Below the pieces are notes generated by a model, which did not search any database, was not told the DNA's origin, and worked only from the letters and a program-made list of their open reading frames with translations. A stretch of 64,000 nt of DNA from Pipra filicauda (Eukaryota; Chordata; Aves; Passeriformes; Pipridae): the NCBI RefSeq assembly GCF_003945595.2, contig NW_024104358.1, forward strand, positions 186,001-250,000. Reading direction: 5' to 3'. A program made the position numbers and the translations under genes. How positions within the stretch are numbered: the stretch's first letter is position 1; each line of letters opens with the position of its first letter. Shown piece after piece: positions 52,128 through 62,858 of the stretch.

Positions 52128-54906
52128 CTGAACATTAGACACAAATGCCTGAAGTATCGACTATTTGTTCAATTCCCAGGAGTGAGTTTGTGTTGTAGTA
52201 AAGGTTAAGTGTTGGGTTTGCTTTGCTGCTCTATTTTGCTTGAGGTTTTTGTTTTGTTTTTTCTTTTTAATATTTCAAACCTTACCCACTCTTCTGAAAA
52301 ATGCAATGGGCCGTGAAAGGCAGCTCTACCAGACCCCCCAAAGCTGTCTAGACACTATGCCAAATATGTGACCACATAAAAATTTACCTTTTCGACAATG
52401 TAGTTGACAATAATTTTTAACTAAGGGAGGGAAACCTACTTCCTAAGGCCAATATGAAGATATATCTGCATTTTCCAGCAGACACGGACTCAGCATTTGC
52501 CCGTTCCTATAAAATAACTCTAACATCATTTAGAATATTCCCTACCAGCTGCCTGCATTGGTTCTGAAACAAATTCAAGCAAAGATTCTAGTGTAATAAT
52601 CATCCCAACAAGTGAAATCATATCCTAAATGCCACTGATGTCACTGACTAGACTTGCACTGACTCTAACAAGAAACTTGGACCCCCAGCTTTGCTAAGAA
52701 CACCTTGTGATAGATGTCTAAAGTAGGGTGAGATGAATCCCACTTTACATTTTCCATTGAGGGAAAAAACTCTTAAATGGAGATTGAAGGGGAAGTTTAG
52801 AATTGCAGGATCACTGAGGTCAAACGTACCTTGTACCTCAAAGAGACTGAAGTGCATGTGCAGCGGGTGTTGGTCCAAAAGCAGTTTGTAGAGAGACTGA
52901 TGCAAGAACTACCTTGAGTTTCAGAGCAGTTTGCTGTGGCCAGCAAGCTCAGCCATCACGTAGGTGTTGCAAATTTGAGTCCTGCCCTCAGCAGGTTTCC
53001 ATGACTGAAGGTTGCACTCCCACTGGCATTGCCTTTTGAAGTTTTTTCTAGAGAACAAAGTTGCTTAATTCAATATTATTATTCCACTGTGCTGTTATAT
53101 TCACATGCATATCCAGTTTTAATTTACAAATATGATCAAATAGTTTTAATTAAAGAAAACTAAGATTAGGAAATAGTATTATGGTAATATAGTAGTTTTC
53201 AACTCCAGTCCATGGACTGCTAGAGATCTGTGGGCTACTTCAAAGCTGCTGTTGCAAGGTATTTAAATAGAAAAACATACCTTTTGTCAGAAAATGCAGA
53301 GTGTTTTACCACTGGCACATTCTTAGGAATCTAAAAGGGAATTAGAGCTCCTGGGATAAGACAAATGTGATGTATTACTTCTGCCTATGGAGGTTTTGAA
53401 CAGAAAGTCAATGTAATTTAAAAAAGAAAAGAAAAAAAAAAAAACAACAAGTAGCTGCAGCACAGAACATCAGCATATTCAAAGAGGTTGCTGTGGGCAC
53501 CCAAAATAGCCCTATTCATGGGATTGGCATAGGGCTTACACTACTTAATGCACTGCTAGAATAATTCAGTCAACTTGGTTAATTATGATTAACATGAAAA
53601 ATGAAACACAAATATCAACTCTCTACTTTGCAGAACTCCCCAGATCACCGGAGGCAAGAAGCCATAAAAAAATTCACCATTGAAAATACTGAATTCTTGA
53701 AAAGGAGGCCATGAAAAGGATGTCAGAGTGAAAAATTTTAGTAACATTGCCCAAGCTACTCAGGAAAACCGCTGAACACATTAGAAAATTCAAGTAGTGC
53801 ACAATTTCCATTAATCATTTTTAAATTATACTCTAAATTTAAAAGACAGCTGGAACCAACCAGAACCTTTTTATTCCCCAGTCCTGCTTAAGTAAAAACT
53901 TTGGTGAAACTGAGATGTGTCATCTCCCCCCACAGCACCTCTGTACCATATCAGGGCTATGAGCAGAACTAGAGCTGCTAATTATCTGATTAGGGTTCAA
54001 AGATATAATCCCTTCCAAATCATCAGACTGACTTTACCTTAAGGGCTAAACCAACTTGAATTTCATTTGTGTATGCTGCAGGCTAAGACCATTCACCAGA
54101 GAAGGGCTAACCTGCAATGACTTGTTACCACTTGGTAAATGGGTCATGTCTGAATTCTGTGTTTTTCTTTCCTATCCTCTCAGCAATTCCAAGTATTTCT
54201 ATGCATAATGAATACTTTAATTTCATTATCACAAAGTGTAAAGGAATAGGGAAGAATCACTTAGGATATACATATAGCAGTCTGTACTTGTACTGAGACA
54301 CAAAAACACCCCAAATACAAACTTGCACTAATAACTACAGTTGTCTAAACCAACATTATTATGTAAAAAAAAAAAAGTTTCCAGTAAAATATTCTCCAAA
54401 ACTTAGTGGCAGAAGACTCCCCTAGGACAAACTTAAAATTGCCTTGTAATATCTTGAAGTCTTACAGAAGTTTCAAGTTCAGAAAAGCTCAGTTTTCTGA
54501 AAGGGGTGAGGTATCCAGGCTTAAGCTTTCAAACGTCATGAAACACAGGGATGTGGCACATCTTCATAGGAATACATTGGTGACCTTTCTCAGAGTCCTA
54601 TCATAGGAAATGTACCTACGGCCAATGTGCTGCTTAAAAATGAAGTCACAATCTAACATCTTTTCTGCATAAAGTAAGGCTTGTATTTGGGAGGAGGGTA
54701 GTGAATTTAAGGCTGTACCTAATCCCTTTGTACAAGTAAAAAGCAAATTCTACATAATTCTATGCGCATGCCATGGAATCTGCTCCTTTTGAAATCCCCT
54801 TCTTATTCACAGGACACCTTTTGATAATCACCTGTCTTTTACATACCACTCTCATAACCCATAGGGAGAGTGAAAATCCTAATGACGAGAGGTCCCTCTG
54901 TATATC

Positions 54907-55012
54907 TGTGGTGAGTTGACCCTGGCCAACAGCCACACACCTACTCAGCCTCTCGCTCACTGCCCTCCCTCAGGATGGGGGAGGAAGCAGAAGGATGGCA
55001 AGAATACTTGTG
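54907..55012 (+). mobile_element. Possible avian ERVL-type LTR fragment
   Basis: The stretch starts TGTGGTGAGTTGACCCTGG and continues with a cytosine-rich block and CAGGATGGGGGAGGAAG. This order of words resembles the 5' part of an LTR widespread in neoavian genomes, whose copies begin TGTGGTGGGTTGACC and carry an AGGACAGGGGAG block. The copy is diverged, no 3' LTR boundary or target-site duplication is evident, and no retroviral coding sequence is nearby. The identification rests on my memory of the repeat, so it is tentative. Confidence 0.4.
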
Positions 55013-58000
55013 CATCACATTTCCAAAGCCATGAGACAGACAAGATCTCTCAAATGCTCAATCTTTTCTTTCCTTTGTCTTCTTTCCTTTGTCCCCCCCG
55101 CCCCTCAAAAGCATGTCAGAAGACCTCAGGTCTCCTCAGCAGATGCAGTTTTGCCAGGTGTGTGCTTGTGTAACTCTGTAGAACCTGTAGCTGCAGTTGC
55201 ACTGAGCAGTGCTGCATGCCATGCACAGGCAATTCCAAATGCCAACTCCAGCCTCAGGAAGCAGCATTGTGTATAAGCCTTGTATAATTCAGGGGGTTCA
55301 GTTATTTGTGTTCTGCTGACCACAGCAATTTAAGACTCAAGAAAATTAAATATCCCTGGGCTATCAACCCATGCTAAGGAAGGTTCTCCCTGATAAATGA
55401 GGCTGCTCTCCACACCCACTGTGTTCAGATACCACTGATTCCCAACTGTGACTCACTGAAGTCAGGCCCTTTGCATACCTATTTCTACAGCATCTACAAC
55501 ATTCCGTTTCACTGCTAAATAGTCACCTTCTGAAATGTCAGATATTCATCCAATGCTTACTACTTTCCACAGAGTAGCTCAATGGGAAAATTTAAGATCA
55601 GGCTACGCAAATGCATGAGCATTTTGTGCCAAAGAATTTTTCAGTACTATTATTTCTCATGAGGCTAATTGTGATTGTAGAAGTTATTGGTACCAATACA
55701 GAATTCTATTCCACAGTTTTTTCTAATTTTCTTCAAGAGAATCAATGTGAAGAAATTGGTTTTATTGGCTTTTTTTATTTGAAATAGGAAATGGAAAGTA
55801 ATAAGGTGCAGTAGTGATAGAAAAATGGTAAAAGTGGGAACTGCAACAGCATAGAAACCCCCAGGGACAAACATCAAATGCAATAAAGCAACTACAGGAC
55901 CAGAATCTAAACTTTGAAAATTCAATTTATTTTCTCTAAGAATGGAGGTTTCAGAGGCTATGGTTTCAACCATGCTCTTACACAGGCAACCTTTTAGCAT
56001 TTTCTAGACTAAATATAAAAGCATTATATTAAAAAAAATGGACAGTAGCATAATAAGGTATTTCTGCAAATGAACGAAATATTAAAAAATATAAGCTCTT
56101 CCCTTGGGAAAGTTTGGTGTTTTTTCCACTGCTCAAGGTTTTTTCTATGCTTTTTTCAATGACTGTTTTCCAATAAATGTTTTAGTTACCTTCTTATTCA
56201 TTCTTTTTACGTTCCAGGTGTTTATAGCTATTTTTTATTATTAGTGGATCATTTACTATAGCACCTCAAACCCATTACCATACTACTAACGGGAACAAAA
56301 AAAATGACAAAGGAATTAATGATAAAATTGCCTACTAGTAAATGCATATGATAAAACAAACTCAGACATTTTAAGTGCTAATTTTGGTCTGTAAAAGAAA
56401 GTCAAGTTACTTTCCAATGTTATTGTATGTTTCTAAGCAGAGCCAGACTCTTCCTAGAGTATCAAGTTAGAAAATTGTGTAAGCATAGACAGCATATATG
56501 ATCTATCACCAAAATGTAAAGATTCCACTTCTCTGTTCCAGTTATATGATTTCTCCCTGAAATCAGTGAAAGGGTGAAAAGACACACTTCAGGCCTGAAG
56601 TCAATTCTCTTGCACAAGTCAGAATTTTGGCCATAAAGTTAATTTCTTGTTGGAGGTAGGCTTCCCACATAATTGCTCTTTTGATGTCAATTTGTTCAGC
56701 CTTCTCTTCATTTTCAATTAATGCACCTTCTGATTCTTGATGACATGCAAGCCATCACATGCTGAATATAATAGCCTTCTCTAAGGAGAACAAGAAATGA
56801 GGAAACAAATGGAAGCAAGCATACCAAAAATCAAAAATGTTTTATGTCTTCCAAGCTTCCTGTCAGCTCCAAGGGAAGACAGTGTTTAAGAGAAATAAAA
56901 TGGACTTATATTTACTTTCTGTCAGAAGTACTAAACGGGGGAGAGGGATTTTCTGCTCAAAATGAAGCAATAGGTACAATAGAAGATGAGGTGTAAAGCA
57001 TCACTCTGTTCTTCCCCTCTATTTTCCTAGCACATCAGCAAGAAGATAATCAGGATTTGGCAAGGTATCTTCCTCTCTCCTGTGTTCTTCACACTTCACA
57101 AACTGAAGTTACAATTCCAATCCTGAGTATTCCAGTAAGACTTCCTATCTTTCTACATTATGGCACTTTTACATCCCTCCAGCGCTTCTTCAAGCCCTGC
57201 AAGTGCAGAGGGAGCAGTGCAGCAGCATGTCACACGTGGTGCGGAATGGCAACTAACTGGTGCAGACCTGGAGGAACGGTGCAGGGAGGAAAGGCTGCTC
57301 TGAAAGGATGCCCTTGTGTGTCCTTACAGCAGCATGAAAACAGTTGTTTAACATGTACATCTTAAGGAGCTGCATCAACCAAAAATGCTGCATAAACTGA
57401 ACAATGTGTATCAGTAGTGTGCATCTATTCAGAAAGACAAAAGATTTAGTTAAATTGGGTAATTCCTGATTCTGTTCATCTTTCATGGGAATTTAGCTCA
57501 ATGTCAAAAAAGAGAGAAAAGATGGTATAACATTTGAGAAGCTGTCAAGAATCCCGCTGATTATTTTCAGCCCTATAATTTCTTTCAGCTCCAGTAAGAA
57601 AGGTAAAGTTGCCTGCAAAATCTTTGTTCTCCAGAGCATTCTCAAAGTATGTGCTGCTATAAACAGTCACTTAAAACCTGCATTTATATCCACTGTATTT
57701 TATTTCTTACCCTTGCAAGCCACCAGTATGTAGTGAAACTAAATATGCCAACTTCTACATTGAATGTGGGCTTTGTATGATACACAGTTTAAAAGACAGT
57801 TAATGTGGGACACACAGTGATGGGCAGTTATGGTATTTAAGCCAGAAGTAATCTTTCTAACTAAAGAGTATAGTAACAGTAGAGCCAGAAAAGTGCAGAA
57901 AGCTTTGTCATACACAAAATTCTCATCTGCTAAGATCATACCAATCCATAAAGGAAAAACAGAGCTTGTCGCAGCCATGGTTATTGTAAATCCAGATGCT

Positions 58001-59430
58001 GTCTTCCCTTGAGATAACAGAAAAATAGGCACTGTAAAAGATGGATGTACATGATGAAGGTTAAAATTCAAAAGCTCAAGACCAGTCTCAGGGCAATAAA
58101 AGGAGGGCCCAGTAATGAATAATACACCTTCTGACAAATATAATTTAGCAATAAATGCTTCTGAATCTTCTCCTATGGCTTATACATGCCTCAGAAGAAT
58201 TAAAGAAATACACCTAGGAAGGTATTTTCAGATACACTCCACCGATGTTTTACTGGCCTGTGTTTATTATAGTTTTGTTTCCAAATGTTGTAATTGAAAA
58301 CCCTACCCTTTTCTTTTTTTGAAAATCAGTTCATTTCTCACATTTAAGCACGGTGCTAAGATTTATTGCAGATAACTACAGAGCACATTAGCCCAAAAGA
58401 AACACATTCAGATTTAAAAGCTCTGACACAGGACAAGTTTGGGAGAATCAGAAGCTGTTTTCTCACCAAGCTACAAGCATTTGCCAAGTGCCAGCTATTA
58501 AGGTAAATCCTTGTTACTAGGCCTACATCAAAGCTCTTGTGATAAAGAAAAGCTTTCGCTTCAAGTAATCCATGTCACAGCAATTTTGTTATTTAAGTCT
58601 ACTACAGCAGTACCTAGCATCTCAAAACCAGAGCTGAACTCATATATGCCAAGAGATACTCTGCTCTGCAAAGACTTAATTTTCTGCTGGTGCACATTTT
58701 GTGTGCAGTGTCACTGGTGAAGCCTGGTTTCCTGGGATGCCTTCTCCCCATTTTGCAGGTTTGGGAAGTTCAGCATGAACTTGGATATAGAGAAAGAAGG
58801 TCATCTTCTTTTTCATAAATACTGTATATTTACCCACAAGGTATTAATAGTATTGATAAAGTGACATGAACTGTTTTATTAGATCAGAACTGTACCCTGG
58901 ACCTGTATCTGTCTAGCAGCAATCAAGGACTTCTACTGTACCTCTCTGCACTGCTATAGTACTCTTATAGACATTACTTTTAACATTAAAAATTTATTAA
59001 AAAAAACTTTAAAAGAATTGCATAGAAGTGAAATAAAATTTAAAGAATGGTACTTCAAGTAGTTTATCATCCAATTAATGCTATCTTCTGCTCAATGAAG
59101 GAGAAATCTGTGCTGCATTTTGCCTCTTACACAGCCCTCTGAACATATTTTACCATACCAATCGCATTACAACTTGTCTGTGATGATAATATTTACCAAC
59201 TGAACAGGGAAAGAGTATCTCATCACAATGGAATTTAACACCCTACTCTGGATTACATCTTATTTTGCACTTAGTTCAAAAACTAGTTCAAGTTGTCATT
59301 TACTTTTTATCTCCATACTGCAATAGCAGCTGTTATCATTGTAGATTCCTCATTCTAGCTGTAAGGTGTGGAAAATGTTCTTAATACGGAATAACTGCCT
59401 CTCTTTGGGCAATTACTTAGTTGTCATCAT

Positions 59431-59449
59431 ACACACACACACACACACA
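59431..59449. repeat. CA microsatellite
   Basis: Nine to ten CA units in the EIF3H-UTP23 spacer, followed by an A- and C-rich tract (59450-59490). Confidence 0.95.
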
Positions 59450-60488
59450 TAAAAAACCCAAAACCAACTAACCAACCAAAACACAACTTGAAGAAAAAAT
59501 AATTAATCTAATACAGTTTTACTTCGGAGTCTTGCTGAGTGCTTTTGTCTAATATTTTAAATAATGAAACTGTGCAGTTAGATGGAACAACTGGGTCATC
59601 ATAGCACTATGGGAACACATCAGCCACAGGACTGAAGTTTAATAAAGACTTTTAAATTTAGGACTATGTTTAATAATGAATTTAACATATCACTTAGCTC
59701 ATAATAAGGCATATATCCATGTATATCCATAATACTCATGAGCATGTGCAACTGTCCCCTGAAGACAACTGGAAAGAAGGATTTAATGGCAAAAAATACT
59801 GTCAACAGCACAATCGGATCCCATGGAAAATATTCTCAATTTCCTGTTGATTTGAATTTCTAGAATAGTAATCAAATAATTTATTTTTCAGTTTCTCTTA
59901 ATACTAACTAACTTGCTTCAAAGCACATATTTCTCATGTCTATTTGCTAGCAAAAAGACCAGTATGACAGCTGGGTATTTGCTTAAATGACCTTAGAGCA
60001 GCCTGACTGATTACAGCTAACTGGCAGGTACTTGCCATGTTTTTTCTTGCAGTACAGTTGTCCCCTGCAGAAAGATGTCTCCCGTGAAACCTGCATAGAA
60101 AGACATATGCTTCCAATGATCATTTTGATGATGTTAAGGTATCACATTCCTTTGCCTGCCTAAAACAGGGGCATTAAGTTCAGATTTTTAATGCCAGATG
60201 TCTGGTGTGCTGATATTTTCTGTTGGAAAGGGAGGAGTTTGTGCAATAGCTTTTTGAGTGACAGCTGTTTCTCCAGACTGCAGTGAAATTAAAGTATTCA
60301 TCACTGAAAAAAAAGAAAAAAGTTTAAAAAAAAGGATAAAAAAAGAAAAGTAGTATTAAAATGTAGAATACATGCTTTTCATCTTCCATTTTGTGCACAT
60401 TGAGCCTAGGTTGATGTAGCCAATGGAAAGAAACAATATAAACAGGTGTTGAATAAGCCTTCCAAAGTATTCCTAAGACATCCTAAGC

Positions 60489-60781
60489 CTTCTAGGCAAC
60501 TAGCAAGAGGATATATATAGTCTCTAGCTGCATTAGGGGAGGTTTAAGTTGGACTTTATGAGGAATTTCATCACAGAAAGGGTGATTAGACATTGGAATT
60601 GGCTGCCTAGGGAGGTGGTGGAATCACCATCCCTGGAGGTGTTTAAGGAAAGATTGGATGTGACACTTGGTGCCATGGTCTAGTTGACAGGGTGGTGTTC
60701 AGACATAAATTGGACTCCATAACCTCAGAGGTCTTTTCCAACCTAATTGTGATTCTGTGATTCACCTAATTCTGTGATTCC
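60489..60781 (+). mobile_element. CR1 LINE 3' end upstream of UTP23
   Basis: This plus-strand 3' CR1 fragment shows the landmarks GGGGAGGTTTAAGTTGGAC, GACATTGGAATTGGCTGCC, AGGGAGGTGGTGGAATCACC, ATCCCTGGAGGTGTTTAAGG and GGTCTTTTCCAACCT. It ends in degenerate copies of the CR1 terminal octamer (GATTCTGT repeated, near 60750-60781). It is 5'-truncated and non-coding, lies about 410 bp before the UTP23 start codon, and shares its orientation. Confidence 0.92.
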
Positions 60782-60975
60782 GTAGGCTGATGTGTGATTA
60801 AATTACAGTCTCTGCGACAGCAATTGTAATTTTATCACTACAGTGGATTAGGAAAAAAAAAAACAAACTAAACCAAAACACGTGTATTTCTGCTCTTAGC
60901 GAAGGGCAGGAGCCAGCACAGCACCGCAGAACAGGGGGCACTGAACCAGCCCTCAGGTAACCCGTGTGTGGGACA

Positions 60976-60992
60976 GGGCGGGCGGGGGGGGG
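60976..60992 (+). promoter_or_regulatory. Potential G-quadruplex in the UTP23 upstream region
   Basis: The plus strand has two GGG runs and a nine-G run separated by single C residues, enough for four G-tracts with one-base loops. It lies about 200 bp upstream of the UTP23 start codon, just before the minisatellite. This is a structural prediction from sequence only. Confidence 0.5.
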
Positions 60993-61014
60993 AGCTCCCC
61001 GATCACTGCCCCGG

Positions 61015-61126
61015 CCGATCCCGGCTCTCCGGGGGTGACCCCCCAGCGCTGCCCGGGCCGATCCCGGCTCTCCGGGGGTGACCCCCCAGCGCTGCCCGGG
61101 CCGATCCCGGCTCTCCGGCGGTGACA
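61015..61126 (+). repeat. 43-bp GC-rich minisatellite, about 2.6 copies
   Basis: A unit beginning CCGATCCCGGCTCTCCGG recurs at 61015, 61058 and 61101, an exact 43-bp period. The first two units look identical; the third stops after about 25 bp with one G-to-C change. Each full unit contains GGGGGTGACCCCC, a perfect 5-bp-arm hairpin with a TGA loop, plus AGCGCT. The sequence before 61015 (CACTGCCCCGG) resembles the tail of a further degraded unit. The array ends about 70 bp before the UTP23 start codon, so it lies in the promoter or 5'UTR. Confidence 0.9.
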
Positions 61127-61193
61127 GGAGGCCCCGCCCGGGCCCGGCGCAGCTTCCGGGGCAGGCGCGGCCGTTCCGGGCGGTGCGGGCACC

Positions 61194-61381
61194 ATGGGGG
61201 TGACGCGGCAGAAACACGCCAAGAAGATCATGGGCTTCTACAAGCACAGCTTCCAGTTCCGCGAGCCCTTCCAGGTGCTGCTGGACGGCACCTTCTGCCA
61301 GGCCGCGCTCCGCAACAAGATCCAGATCCGGGAGCAGCTGCCCGGGTACCTGGGCGGCGCCGCGCAGCTCTGCACCACGCG
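61194..61381 (+). CDS. UTP23: UTP23 coding exon 1 (small-subunit processome PIN protein, residues 1-63)
   Basis: UTP23 is a nucleolar factor of the small-subunit processome, needed for early 18S rRNA processing and for release of the U17/snR30 H/ACA snoRNA. The ATG at 61194 has a strong Kozak context (ACCATGG) and opens MGVTRQKHAKKIMGFYKHSF. The conserved block PFQVLLDGTFCQAALRNKIQ places Asp31 in the position of the known PIN-domain acidic residue, and REQLPGYLGG leads to QLCTTR with Cys60, a probable zinc ligand. The exon ends in the middle of the Arg63 codon (CG) at a GTACGG donor. This donor is not the strongest consensus, but it is the one that keeps the frame with exon 2. Residue 2 is Gly where human, from memory, has Lys. 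Confidence 0.95.
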
Positions 61382-62089
61382 GTACGGGGCGAGCGGGGAG
61401 CAGGCGGCGCTGGGGCTGTGGGCAGCCTGCGGGAGGGTGGCAGCTTCTCTGAGACCCAGCTGCCTTTCCGAAGGTAGCGGGAACTGCGGGGCCAAAGGTA
61501 ACCCCGGTGTGCGAGGGAGAACCGGGTGGGTCTCCTCCCACCGCCAGCGTGTTCTTGGCGAAGTGGGAACAGCAAAGGCAAGCTGATATGTCCTGGGCAG
61601 GGAGGGAATTACTGCCTGGCTGGAGCTGCAGCCTGCCAGGGCGGGATTGGTTCCAAAGTAGCTTTTCTCAGGGGAGGACAAGGATGTGCTAGAGAAAGAT
61701 GTGGAAGTAAAGCACGAACACTGCATATCGAAGTTACCTTTGTTTTTGTTTGATTATATATATCGTATATAATAAATTTTCCCTCACTTGTATTTCTGCA
61801 ATGACGGAATAGCCAACTGCCCATCATGGAGGCAAGTAGTGAAAATACCAGGAAGATGTATACCTAGGCTCAAAAAACACACTGAGCATCTTGCACAGCG
61901 TACAGAACTGGCCTGTACTTCTAAACAGTATAAAGTATCCAGTCGTGTCCTTAGCTGTGAGAGGTTCAGGAACGGCTTTGATCCAAACTGTATTCCTGTC
62001 CTGCCTAAATGCCACTTCTTTCAGCAATATCTGTTGGTTTTTTTGACCATCTTTCACTTAGGGCAGCTGAATCTGTCACCCTTCCCTTA

Positions 62090-62290
62090 TCCATCAGCAC
62101 TGTAACCCTGTCATAGAAGGTCACCATATTTTCACAATTTATTTTTAATGAAACCATGTTGGTTGTCACAAGTCAACTCCTCGTTTTCCATGTGCCTTCG
62201 TATATTTTCCAGGAGGATCCGCTCCATGATCTTGCCAGGCACAGAGGTGAAACTGACTGGCATGTTGTTCCCCAGATCTTCTTTATTTCC
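62090..62290 (-). mobile_element. CR1 fragment from the reverse-transcriptase region
   Basis: On the minus strand this stretch reads, in one frame, DLGNNMPVSFTSVPGKIMER followed by ILLENIRRHMENEELTCDNQ, which is recognisable as the N-terminal RT region of CR1 ORF2 (compare [17 protein letters not shown] in the large CR1 at about 14730-14815). Downstream the match fades into a block resembling the CTTGTCATAGAAGG landmark. Both ends of the LINE are missing: there is no 3'UTR and no octamer tail. Boundaries are approximate. Confidence 0.75.
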
Positions 62291-62296
62291 ATTTTT

Positions 62297-62360
62297 AAAT
62301 ATAAATTAAATTTTAAAATTTAATAATAATAAATTAAATTTTAAAAAAATATTTATTAAG
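62297..62360. repeat. AT-rich direct repeat in UTP23 intron 1
   Basis: A 17-bp word TAAATTAAATTTTAAAA occurs at 62302-62318 and 62330-62346 (28-bp period) inside an all-A/T block. The AAATTTTAAAATTT core is also self-complementary. Confidence 0.85.
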
Positions 62361-62683
62361 TAGTAGTTCATATGCTAGGTGATATCCAAACATAATTTTA
62401 AGGACTCAGTATATTCACTGATGTGAAATATTTTTAAATCGTTTATTATAACTTAAAGTTATTACTGGTTAATCGTTTTGACAACCAAGGAAACCTTGCT
62501 ATATCTTCAGATGGGCTACTGCTTTCAGATTTCTGGGTGCCATTTACAAATCATAGAGCCTGAACAACTGGGCATTGCTCATTCTTAAATAACTCATGTC
62601 AGCCATTTGCTGTTATAAAAAAATGTGAGGGTTTTTTTTGGTTTTTTTTTTGTTTCGAAATCATTGTTTCTTTTGGTTTTCAG

Positions 62684-62858
62684 ATGTGTTATAAAAGAAC
62701 TGGAATCATTGGGGAAAGCACTGTATGGAGCAAAATTAATTGCCCAGAGATTTCAAGTTCGAAACTGTTCTCACCACAAGGATCCTGTGAGTGGTTCCAC
62801 CTGTTTACTTTCTATGATTGAAGACGGCAACCCTCATCACTTCTTTATTGCTACACAG
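62684..62858 (+). CDS. UTP23: UTP23 coding exon 2 (residues 63-121)
   Basis: This exon completes Arg63 and encodes 58 further residues: CVIKELESLGKALYGAKLIA, then QRFQVRNCSHHKDPVSGSTC and LLSMIEDGNPHHFFIATQ. It is the core of the PIN-like domain with the second half of the CCHC zinc motif; Cys91, His93 or His94, and Cys103 are candidate ligands together with Cys60 from exon 1. Vertebrate UTP23 has Lys-Cys-Gln where this protein has Arg85-Phe86-Gln87, so that non-canonical Cys is missing here while the CCHC ligands remain. The exon is 175 bp, flanked by TTTTCAG and by GTAAAA, and ends in phase 0. The frame is intact. Confidence 0.95.

Larger units (their letters stand above)
52128..60488. other. 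Intergenic region between EIF3H and UTP23
   Basis: This is AT-rich spacer between two divergent genes. It contains a possible LTR fragment at 54907-55012, a CA microsatellite at 59431-59449, A/T homopolymer tracts, and no recognisable exon. The longest open frame is on the minus strand at 57739-58137 (132 codons). It is rich in hydrophobic residues but matches no family I know, and its length is within chance for this composition. Another minus-strand frame at 55665-56000 is similar in character. Confidence 0.7.
60900..61560. promoter_or_regulatory. CpG island over the UTP23 5' end
   Basis: Composition rises sharply to GC- and CpG-rich DNA across the UTP23 promoter, exon 1 and the start of intron 1. 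Within it, ETS-type cores CTTCCGG (61153-61159) and GTTCCGG (61173-61179) lie 15-40 bp before the start codon, a common arrangement in ribosome-biogenesis gene promoters. There is no TATA box. A 43-bp minisatellite and a G-run quadruplex candidate lie in its upstream half. The minus-strand open frame of 247 codons at 60798-61541 runs antisense through promoter and exon 1 and reflects low stop density only. Confidence 0.8.
61382..62683 (+). other. UTP23: UTP23 intron 1 (1.3 kb)
   Basis: This intron runs from a GTACGG donor to a T-rich acceptor ending TTTTCAG at 62683. Its first about 180 bp belong to the CpG island and the rest is AT-rich. It contains a CR1 fragment at 62090-62290 and an AT-rich repeat at 62297-62360. 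Open frames at 61194-61586 and 61788-62105 read through intronic sequence and do not represent protein. Confidence 0.9.

Noticed and set aside
60798..61541. 247-codon minus-strand open frame across the UTP23 promoter and exon 1
   Set aside because: It is Pro/Gly/Arg-rich, runs antisense through UTP23 exon 1 and the 43-bp repeats, and reflects low stop density in GC-rich DNA.
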